From UBA1161 sp049520395 (GTDB lineage Bacteria; Planctomycetota; Phycisphaerae; Tepidisphaerales; Tepidisphaeraceae): a DNA stretch of 10,104 nucleotides. A program made the position numbers and the translations under genes. Shown piece after piece: positions 1 to 5,320 of this stretch. The stretch spans positions 1 through 10,104 of the forward strand of contig JBEKPV010000126.1 in assembly GCA_049520395.1 (NCBI GenBank), read 5' to 3'. Under the pieces are notes generated by a model. It ran no database searches. It was not told the DNA's origin and saw only the letters and a list, made by a program, of their open reading frames with translations. Numbering within the stretch: the stretch's first letter is position 1; each line of letters opens with the position of its first letter.

Positions 1-176
1 ATCGGGAGTTGCAATTGGGTGTGACTTGCAGTTTTGGCATCGCCGAAACCGAGCGCGGAGATAATTCGTCGCCGCTGGATCGCGCTGAAGTGGCGCTGTG
101 TTGCGCAAAGCGATCAGGAGGCAATTGCGTCTCCCTCGGCGACCCCGTGCAGACGCGGATGGTATCCGTTGCCTGA
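1..176 (+). CDS. C-terminal end of a GGDEF-type signalling protein (partial)
   Basis: This is a partial gene that begins before the window; its reading frame starts at base 3 and ends at TGA 174-176. The 57 visible residues match the last part of a GGDEF domain: VTCSFGIAE is the usual T-x-SFGVA strand, and LDRAEVALCCAKRSGGNCV is the final helix and strand (family form: ADxALYxAKxxGRNxV). It resembles the next gene more than the one after, sharing TCSFG and GNCV, which suggests tandem duplication. The usual Tyr of ALY is Cys and GRN is GGN, so this copy may also be degenerate, but its active site lies outside the window. An N-terminal receiver domain is likely by analogy with both neighbours but is not visible. 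The next gene starts 46 bases downstream. Confidence 0.8.
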   Translation, partial: RELQLGVTCSFGIAETERGDNSSPLDRAEVALCCAKRSGGNCVSLGDPVQTRMVSVA

Positions 177-222
177 CGTGGCCTGATGCGGAGAATTCCC
201 AGGATGAGGGAGCAAACCGTCC

Positions 223-1125
223 ATGGCAAAAACGATATTGATTATCGATGATTCCGTTCCACTGGGCAAATTGATCAAGTCTCATTTGGAGCCGGACAAC
301 GTGAGGGTGAAATGTGCGCACAGCGGCGAGGCCGGTCTCGCCCTCGCCGCCAGCCTCCGGCCAAGTTTGATCGTTCTGGATATCGAGATGCCGCGTCCCG
401 ACGGTTTTGACGTCTGCCGCCGCCTCAAGGCAGATCCGGTGACCGCCGATATACCGGTCCTGTTTCTGACCGCAAATCCGATGGTCAGCGAGAAGATCAA
501 GGCCTTCGATCTCGGTGCGGTCGATTACATCACCAAGCCGTTCAAAGTGGTGGAGTTTCGCGCGCGAATCAGGGCGGCGTTGCGGGCCAGGCATCAATCG
601 GAGGCGGTCACCATCGTCGACGGGTTAACCGGATTGTGGAATCGCTCGTATCTAACCCTGCACCTCCCATCCTATATATCGCTGGCCAAGCGAAGCGGGA
701 ATCCGCTCGCGTGCATCGTCGTCAAGATCGATCACTACGAAGCTCTCGTCACCAAGCACGGCGACATCGCCGCGGGGAATGTTGTTCGGTCGACCGCGCA
801 CATCCTTCACAGCCAATGCCGCGCGGAGGATGTGGTCTGCCGCTACGACGAATGCAAATTTGCGATGTTGCTCGCCGGCGCCAATCGCGCCGCCGCGGCG
901 CTTCTTGCCGAGAGGCTTCGCGCTGACCTGGAGCGGCAACTCAGCGCTCAGAGCGGGCTGCGCAGGAGGCTAACCTGCAGTTTCGGAGTCGCTGACACGC
1001 GCGTCACCGACGAGCCCGCCCTTGTCGAACAAGCGGATTTGGCGCTGCGCAACATGCGGCAGGTTGCTGGAAATTGCGTCTTGATCGCGCCCGATCACAA
1101 ACACCGCAAGCAAGCCGCCGCCTAG
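223..1125 (+). CDS. Response regulator with receiver domain and degenerate GGDEF domain; probable c-di-GMP receptor, not a cyclase
   Basis: This 300-aa cytoplasmic protein has a receiver domain (about residues 3-120) and a GGDEF-fold domain (about 130-288). The receiver looks functional: acidic pair D9/D10, phospho-acceptor D53 in VLDIEMP, T83 and K105 in the KPF motif. The second domain keeps the entry motif DGLTGLWNR (133-141) and the late strand TCSFGVA (251-257). However, the GGDEF signature is DECKF (209-213), and the first metal-binding Asp is Lys (K168 in VKID). It therefore should not make c-di-GMP. The inhibitory-site motif RxxD is intact as RAED (200-203), five residues before the signature as in true cyclases, so c-di-GMP binding is plausible, comparable in principle to Caulobacter PopA. 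The start ATG has a GAGGGA Shine-Dalgarno site at 206-211. The gene lies 51 bases before an intact paralogue, probably in one operon. The tail ends KQAAA. Confidence 0.9.
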   Translation: MAKTILIIDDSVPLGKLIKSHLEPDNVRVKCAHSGEAGLALAASLRPSLIVLDIEMPRPDGFDVCRRLKADPVTADIPVLFLTANPMVSEKIKAFDLGAVDYITKPFKVVEFRARIRAALRARHQSEAVTIVDGLTGLWNRSYLTLHLPSYISLAKRSGNPLACIVVKIDHYEALVTKHGDIAAGNVVRSTAHILHSQCRAEDVVCRYDECKFAMLLAGANRAAAALLAERLRADLERQLSAQSGLRRRLTCSFGVADTRVTDEPALVEQADLALRNMRQVAGNCVLIAPDHKHRKQAAA

Positions 1126-1162
1126 GTCGATGCTTGCGGCCGCCATTTTTTGTGCTGCACCT

Positions 1163-1171
1163 GGAGGAAGG
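1163..1171 (+). promoter_or_regulatory. Strong Shine-Dalgarno site fixing the start at 1177
   Basis: GGAGGAAGG lies five bases before ATG 1177. It favours that start over the in-frame TTG at 1150, which would add nine residues that the paralogous receiver domain at 223 does not have. Confidence 0.8.
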
Positions 1172-1176
1172 ACAAA

Positions 1177-2088
1177 ATGCGACAACAGCTTCTCGTTATC
1201 GACGATTCCCCACCCATTCACACATTGGTCAAGGCGATGCTTTCGGAAGAGCCCGTGGACACGCATTCGGCGATGGATGCCACCTATGGGCTGACACTTG
1301 CGGATTCCATGAAGCCCGATTTGATTTTGATGGATATTCAGATGCCCGGAATGAACGGCTTCGAAGCGTGCAAAAAATTGAAGGACAACCCCGACACCGC
1401 CCATGTGCCTGTCATATTCCTGACCGCTCTCACCTCGACCAAGGAAAAGGTGCTGGGCTTGGAACTGGGCGCCGTTGACTACATCACCAAGCCGTTCCAA
1501 GCTTCCGAACTGTGGGCGCGCGTCCGCGCGTCACTGCGCATGCACAAGCTGGTGCAAGACCTGGAGACCAAAGCCCTATTGGATCCATTGACCGGGTTGG
1601 GGAACCGCGCGATGTTCGATCGGCAGCTTCGAGCGGAAGTGACCGTACGCATCCGATTTAATACACCACTTTCGGTCATCATCATGGATGTGGATCGTTT
1701 CAAAAAGATCAACGATCATTGCGGTCACCCGATCGGCGACGTCATTTTGCAGAAGGTCGCGGATTGCATTTCCGCAATCTGCCGCGCCGGCGACGTCGCA
1801 TGTCGCTACGGCGGCGACGAATTTGCAATCATCGCGCCGCACGCGAATGCGGCTGATTCCGCGATGCTGGCGAAAAGGATGAGCGAAGCCATCTCCGCAA
1901 TCCGCGTCATGCACAAAGGGCAACCGATCCCAGTGACCGCGAGTTTTGGCGTCGCCGATTCGACCGCATTGTATGATCGCTCCATGTTTCAACGAGCGGA
2001 CGACGCGCTCTATCGCTCGAAGCAGAGAGGCAGAAACCAGGTGTCGATTGCAACGCCTGCTGTCGAGCCGGATAGCGCGGCCGCGTGA
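1177..2088 (+). CDS. REC-GGDEF response regulator; probable active diguanylate cyclase (PleD/WspR-like output)
   Basis: This 303-aa protein probably condenses two GTP to cyclic di-GMP under control of phosphorylation. The receiver domain (about 3-120) has D9/D10, phospho-acceptor D53 in LMDIQMP, T83 and K105. The cyclase domain (about 130-292) has DPLTGLGNR (136-144), the metal ligands D171 and D173 in MDVDRFKKIND, the signature GGDEF (212-216) and SFGVA (256-260). The inhibitory site RAGD (203-206) lies five residues before GGDEF, so product inhibition is expected. There is a single receiver, unlike PleD with two. ATG 1177 is chosen because of the strong Shine-Dalgarno site just before it and because the paralogue begins at the same point. 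Together with the degenerate copy upstream it could form a synthase-receptor pair. The tail ends DSAAA. No clear hairpin terminator follows. Confidence 0.93.
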   Translation: MRQQLLVIDDSPPIHTLVKAMLSEEPVDTHSAMDATYGLTLADSMKPDLILMDIQMPGMNGFEACKKLKDNPDTAHVPVIFLTALTSTKEKVLGLELGAVDYITKPFQASELWARVRASLRMHKLVQDLETKALLDPLTGLGNRAMFDRQLRAEVTVRIRFNTPLSVIIMDVDRFKKINDHCGHPIGDVILQKVADCISAICRAGDVACRYGGDEFAIIAPHANAADSAMLAKRMSEAISAIRVMHKGQPIPVTASFGVADSTALYDRSMFQRADDALYRSKQRGRNQVSIATPAVEPDSAAA

Positions 2089-2341
2089 TTGGGAATTCGC
2101 TTGTAAACACCTGACGCGTCGTTCATGCGGCGGCACCCGCGACGACCGTCGTTGAGATTCACCAGCCCAATACCTGCGACGCAACGCATCTTCTGTCACT
2201 GCTGAAGGCGATCGCGAAGAATGTGCCGTGCTTGCGTTGAATGAACTCGCAATTAAACCGAATTGTCGAACCAACAGATCCGGGGCCCAACCAACCCAAC
2301 AATTTCGCGAAATCGCCTCATCTTGCGCATGGAAAAAGATA

Positions 2342-2509
2342 ATGAAGCCGATTTGGATGTTACAGCATCTCCTCCGCGATGAGTCGAGTGCGGAAGCGCT
2401 GGAATACGCCCTGGTCGCGGGGATGATTGTCCTCATGGCTATAAGCGTCATCACACGCATCGGCATAAAAGTGTTTGGCCAATGGACCTCATTGAATAGT
2501 TCGATGTAA
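2342..2509 (+). CDS. Flp/Fap-type pilin subunit (Tad pilus major-pilin family)
   Basis: This 55-aa protein has the build of Flp pilins: a short leader, LLRDESSAEALEYALVAG (10-27), then a hydrophobic helix (about 23-46) and a short polar tail. Flp precursors are cut before a G|xxxxEY motif. Here E21-Y22 is present but the residue before the expected cut is Ser16 rather than Gly. ATG 2342 is preferred over an upstream in-frame TTG at 2228, because the extra 38 residues are polar and unlike any pilin leader. The Shine-Dalgarno site is weak (GGA at 2331-2333 in GGAAAAAG). The known role of the family is polymerisation into adhesive type IVb pili by the Tad machinery. No tad/cpa genes lie in the window, so this is either an isolated pilin gene or a satellite of a cluster elsewhere. 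The c-di-GMP genes upstream make a functional link attractive but unproven. Confidence 0.82.
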   Translation: MKPIWMLQHLLRDESSAEALEYALVAGMIVLMAISVITRIGIKVFGQWTSLNSSM

Positions 2510-2620
2510 GCTTTTTCCAAAAATGAGTCGCGTAAAGGTACACCCGCTGCCGCGATGTTTCCGATACGTGGGACTGCAACGTGTGAGACGGGACATGGCG
2601 ACACCTCCAAGAACGGGGCG

Positions 2621-2642
2621 CAAAACGGTACATACCGTTTTG
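2621..2642. terminator. Perfect 10-bp inverted repeat; candidate bidirectional terminator or operator
   Basis: CAAAACGGTA (2621-2630) and TACCGTTTTG (2633-2642) are exact reverse complements separated by CA. As RNA this gives a nine-pair stem with loop ACAT in either direction, with the A-rich arm becoming a U-rich arm. It lies between the pilin gene (ending 2509, + strand) and the tRNA (ending 2718, minus strand), where a shared terminator would be useful. The core is only four G/C-containing pairs and no long T-run follows, so a binding site for a dimeric protein is an alternative. Confidence 0.4.
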
Positions 2643-2717
2643 GCTTTTGGATTCTGTGCCGCGCTGCCGACCATCGCCAGGCATGTAATTCAAACATTCG
2701 GCGGGATTTACGTTGCA

Positions 2718-2791
2718 TGGGCGATACAGGGCTCGAACCTGTGACCCCCAGCGTGTCATGCTGGTGCGCTAGCCAACTGCGCCAATCGCCC
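2718..2791 (-). tRNA. tRNA-Val (anticodon GAC)
   Basis: Read on the minus strand, 74 bases fold as a complete cloverleaf. The acceptor stem GGGCGAT pairs with ATCGCCC, the D stem is GCGC/GCGC, and the anticodon stem CCAGC/GCTGG encloses the loop ATGACAC. The variable loop is GGGTC, and the T stem ACAGG/CCTGT has loop TTCGAGC. The anticodon is GAC, reading the valine codons GUC and GUU. The discriminator base is A, as usual for valine, and CCA is not encoded. The gene stands alone, with a promoter-like element just upstream. Confidence 0.96.
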
Positions 2792-2802
2792 GTGAATTAA
2801 CG

Positions 2803-2831
2803 ATGGTATCTCGCTTCGGGTGCACCTTCAA
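2803..2831 (-). promoter_or_regulatory. Probable sigma-70 promoter of the tRNA-Val gene
   Basis: On the minus strand a -35 TTGAAG (2831-2826) and a -10 TACCAT (2808-2803) are separated by exactly 17 bases. The expected transcription start would lie about five bases before the mature tRNA 5' end (2791), giving a short leader for RNase P to remove. Confidence 0.6.
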
Positions 2832-3120
2832 GTCGGACGATGGAATACGGCGCATGCACCTATCTTAGTAGACAAGTTCTCCGCTAACACAATCAGTTGC
2901 GCAAAGATCAACCGCATTTCATCCCCAGCTATTTTTCGGCTGGCGACGGACCAATGTCTGGCTCGGAAGCGGCATCGGCAACAGATTCACCGAGCACGGT
3001 GTTGCGGCCGATTCCCCGCTGGTTTCGCCGCCGCCGCGCAGCGTGCATACCAACCGCCCGAAACATCGCAGGGCGGCTGTTGACTGCAAACGATTTTTGT
3101 TGTGTTACCGTCTCTACTTT

Positions 3121-3145
3121 GGTATCCCTACCAGGGGTGGGATCC
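3121..3145. repeat. Imperfect inverted repeat, possible regulatory hairpin
   Basis: GGTATCCCTACC (3121-3132) pairs with GGTGGGATCC (3136-3145) around the loop AGG. It is perfect apart from two unpaired T bases in the left arm. As RNA on the + strand it would be a stable ten-pair stem in the leader of the secreted-protein gene. No T-run follows, so a terminator is unlikely. Confidence 0.4.
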
Positions 3146-3168
3146 GGGCACGGGGCGGAATGGTCGAT

Positions 3169-3190
3169 TGGGTAACAACTGGGTAACAAC
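3169..3190. repeat. Two exact tandem copies of an 11-bp sequence; candidate operator
   Basis: TGGGTAACAAC occurs twice back to back (3169-3179 and 3180-3190). The period of 11 is close to one turn of DNA, so both copies face the same side of the helix, as with tandem regulator sites. It lies about 130 bases before the start of the secreted-protein gene at 3320. Confidence 0.4.
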
Positions 3191-3310
3191 GTCATTTTGG
3201 CTTGAATCCGTTCAGCGACCGCGTTTGCGCATAAAGCAAGAACGACGGGCGGGGTTTTCCGCCGCATGGAGGGGACGCCGCTGTCTCGAAAACGGATCCA
3301 CGCGGGAAGC

Positions 3311-3316
3311 AGAGGT
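3311..3316 (+). promoter_or_regulatory. Shine-Dalgarno site fixing the start at 3320
   Basis: AGAGGT lies three bases before ATG 3320, a short but workable spacing. It supports this start over the in-frame ATG at 3266, which would put 18 charged residues in front of an otherwise good signal peptide. Confidence 0.65.
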
Positions 3317-3319
3317 AAG

Positions 3320-4456
3320 ATGAAAGCACAATTCCTCGTGTTCATGGCGGCTTTATCGATTGGGCCCGTGGCTCTCCACGCCGACGGCGCGCCAGGCGCT
3401 GCGTCGGTAACCGCGCCGGCCAATCCCCCGGCCCCCGACCCCTCACGCGACCAGGTTTGCGGCCCGCTGCACATGATTATCTGGAACGTCGTGTCCAAGG
3501 ACGACTCGTTCGTCATCTCCGGCGGAATGGCCACCAATGCGCCCATCGAAGTGACGATGCTCCGAAATCTTCGGGGCAATAGCGCCTCCGCGTGTGGCGG
3601 GACGAGCCTGGGAGGCGACCCCTATCTCCCCTGCACGACCGTAACCCTCGGCGACAATCCCGATAACGACTCCCCGACGATCAGCCTGGTGCCCGGCACA
3701 ACCTACAACTTCTCGCTAACGATCAAGATCCCCGCCGATTCGAGCAGCGGCTTGCAGGAACTCCGCATTGGATTGCGCTTTGGGAATCAGTCGCAGATCC
3801 TGCGGTTCCCTAATCTCAAGCCAAGCGGACCGCCCCCGGCGGCCCAGGTAAACGGGCCCGACGCCCAACCGCAGCCGCCGGCGCCAATCGTTAACGACAA
3901 CAACGGCGGCCAGCAGAACCCAACAGCGACTCCCGGTGACGCGCCAGCCGCGAGGAATGGCGCCAATAGAAATTCATCGCCTGATAACGGTTCCTCGGAC
4001 GCAGTTGGCGCCAGCGCCCGAACGCCCGGCGGCTCGGACACGCCGGTGCCGGTTACCCTCGCCGACAGGCAGGCCCAGAGTCTCATGACCGCATTGGATT
4101 CGAGTCTCGGCGCCGGCCAGTGGAAAGTGGCGGCCACGCAGGTCAAACAATTGCAGACCATCGACAAAAATGGCTACCAGGGGACCGAACTCTCCGACAA
4201 CTTGCAAGCCACCGTGGACGGCGCCTGCACGGTCGATTCCGCCAAAGTGCAACTGGGAACCCTGGCCCAGCCCAAAACCGCGGCCCAATATCTCAAACGC
4301 GCCTCGCTTGAAATAGACGCCAAGGAGGCGACGGAGGCAGGGAACGACCTCATGGTTGTGGCCAAGAACGTCAAACAACTGAACTGGTTCCAAAAAGCCG
4401 AGTTCGGCATGGAGACGGCGCGCTGTGCAAATCTGACCAGCAACGGCGGAAACTGA
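3320..4456 (+). CDS. Secreted protein of unknown function with Pro/Asn-rich linker and helical C-terminal region
   Basis: I do not recognise this 378-aa protein. The N-terminus MKAQFLVFMAALSIGPVALHA is a plausible signal peptide, with cleavage after about A21. A first segment (about 45-166) is rich in alternating hydrophobic and Ser/Thr residues (FSLTIKIPADSSSGLQELRI at 131-150) and looks like a beta-sandwich. It has three Cys (47, 92, 105). Residues 167-245 are a low-complexity linker rich in Pro, Asn, Gly and Ala. The C-terminal part (246-378) is helical and seems to hold two related hairpins: AATQVKQLQTIDKNGY (271-286) resembles VAKNVKQLNWFQKAEF (347-362), each followed by a Cys (303, 369). 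An export role in envelope or cell-surface binding is possible, but nothing shows it. The gene is single and faces a convergent gene 59 bases away. Confidence 0.85.
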   Translation: MKAQFLVFMAALSIGPVALHADGAPGAASVTAPANPPAPDPSRDQVCGPLHMIIWNVVSKDDSFVISGGMATNAPIEVTMLRNLRGNSASACGGTSLGGDPYLPCTTVTLGDNPDNDSPTISLVPGTTYNFSLTIKIPADSSSGLQELRIGLRFGNQSQILRFPNLKPSGPPPAAQVNGPDAQPQPPAPIVNDNNGGQQNPTATPGDAPAARNGANRNSSPDNGSSDAVGASARTPGGSDTPVPVTLADRQAQSLMTALDSSLGAGQWKVAATQVKQLQTIDKNGYQGTELSDNLQATVDGACTVDSAKVQLGTLAQPKTAAQYLKRASLEIDAKEATEAGNDLMVVAKNVKQLNWFQKAEFGMETARCANLTSNGGN

Positions 4457-4515
4457 GCGGACGGTAGCCGCAGCCGCGCGGGCCTACTTGAAGTTGCCAG
4501 ACGCCTCGCCCGCGG

Positions 4516-5253
4516 TCAGGCGGCGGAACGCTCGGCTTTGTGTACCTCGCGCCGTTTGCCGTGCCGCTGCCGCCGGACTTTGCCCGATCGTTCCAGTTGC
4601 TTGGCGGCGTTGATGATTGCCGTTCGGGTAGCCCCGCACGTTCGAGCCAATTCGGATTCACTGCGACCGGATTTGGGATGGGCGTCTAACTCCGCCAGAA
4701 TAGACGCCCGCAGGCCGCCTTTGAAATCGCCGCGCCACCGCATGGATGGATTGTGTTCAACGATCCACGCCGCCGTGCGAATCGCGTCGTCCTTCAATTC
4801 AAAATCTTCGACCCATCGCCCCCATTTCCTGGAGAGCGCCGAAGCGTTCTTTTCCGCCGCGCGAATAAAAAACGCGTTCCGCCGGTCGATATCGAATAAG
4901 GGTCGCTCATCAACCGCGAACTTGCAGTTCTGGATTGCCTGATTGAAACGGCGCGCGTTGTTCGCTCCATTCTCCCGCGCCAAATCAAGCATCAATCCCA
5001 TCGTTGCCTGATGCTCTTCTTCCAATTCGTGAAGAATCAAATGAGCCAGACGGTGCTTCGCCACGTAGTCCCCGTACTTGGCCAACCAGGTGACGGCCAG
5101 AATAAACAGCCGCGAATCGACCGCGGCGCGGCGGGCGGTTTCCAGCAGCAATCGCTCAACGTCCACTTCTCGCCTGGAGGCGGACACATTGAACATCGCG
5201 CCAAGCCGCGCCCATTGATTTTCAATGGATTCTTCGATGTTGCTTTTGCTCAT
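4516..5253 (-). CDS. Uncharacterised protein with C-terminal winged-helix-like region
   Basis: This is a 245-aa cytoplasmic protein that I cannot assign to a named family. Residues 1-180 are mostly helical and charged, with the pattern LAKYGDYVAKHRLAHLILHE (57-76) and no visible catalytic motif. Residues 183-235 have the spacing of a winged helix: a first helix (ASILAELDAHP), a turn, ESELARTCGATRTAIINAAK as helix-turn-helix, then a basic wing (RSGKVRRQRHGKRREV). This points to nucleic-acid binding and probable transcription regulation. No signal peptide or membrane segment is seen. No Shine-Dalgarno site precedes the ATG at 5253. The gene follows lgt after 63 bases but seems to have its own promoter, and a near-palindrome lies just before its start. 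The tail ends ERSAA. Coding is supported by the long frame and normal composition. Confidence 0.75.
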   Translation of the reverse strand: MSKSNIEESIENQWARLGAMFNVSASRREVDVERLLLETARRAAVDSRLFILAVTWLAKYGDYVAKHRLAHLILHELEEEHQATMGLMLDLARENGANNARRFNQAIQNCKFAVDERPLFDIDRRNAFFIRAAEKNASALSRKWGRWVEDFELKDDAIRTAAWIVEHNPSMRWRGDFKGGLRASILAELDAHPKSGRSESELARTCGATRTAIINAAKQLERSGKVRRQRHGKRREVHKAERSAA

Positions 5254-5256
5254 GTA

Positions 5257-5271
5257 CGTGACCAGTTCACG
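5257..5271. promoter_or_regulatory. Near-perfect palindrome immediately before the winged-helix gene; candidate operator
   Basis: CGTGACCAGTTCACG reads the same on both strands except for one pair around a central base. It ends four bases before the start codon at 5253 and lies downstream of the predicted promoter, a typical place for autorepression by a DNA-binding product. Chance occurrence cannot be excluded. Confidence 0.35.
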
Positions 5272-5291
5272 ACTATGTTTCGCGCCATTTC

Positions 5292-5320
5292 AATCTTGTT
5301 TTTTCAGTCGGCGCTGTCAA
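5292..5320 (-). promoter_or_regulatory. Candidate promoter of the winged-helix gene
   Basis: On the minus strand a consensus -35 TTGACA (5320-5315) overlaps the lgt stop codon. It is followed after 17 bases by a weak -10 AAGATT (5297-5292). Transcription would begin near 5285, giving a leader of about 30 bases. Confidence 0.45.

Larger units (their letters stand above)
2792..3319. other. Intergenic region of 528 bases without a convincing gene
   Basis: Open frames here are short, lack Shine-Dalgarno sites and code for low-quality Arg/Pro/Cys-rich sequence. The region holds the tRNA promoter at its left end, a possible -35 TTGACT at 3080-3085 (weak -10 TGTTAC at 3103-3108), a bulged inverted repeat at 3121-3145, and an 11-bp tandem repeat at 3169-3190. 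These last elements lie 130-240 bases before the secreted-protein gene and may be its control region. Confidence 0.5.

Noticed and set aside
2302..2313. Perfect 12-bp palindrome ATTTCGCGAAAT upstream of the pilin gene
   Set aside because: Palindromes of this length are expected about twice by chance in 10 kb, and no second copy or promoter link was seen.
1576..2718. Long open frame of 380 codons on the minus strand
   Set aside because: It lies antisense to most of the cyclase domain of the intact REC-GGDEF gene and the whole pilin gene. Its protein is Arg/Ser/Cys-rich without any recognisable motif, so it is a shadow of GC-rich coding sequence.
2929..3579. Open frame of 216 codons on the minus strand in the gene-poor region
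   Set aside because: It runs antisense into the signal-peptide gene, and has no Shine-Dalgarno site and no recognisable domain.
4477..4514. CGCGGGC/GCCCGCG arms between the secreted-protein gene and the winged-helix gene
   Set aside because: The loop is 24 bases and no T-run follows, so it is not credible as an intrinsic terminator.
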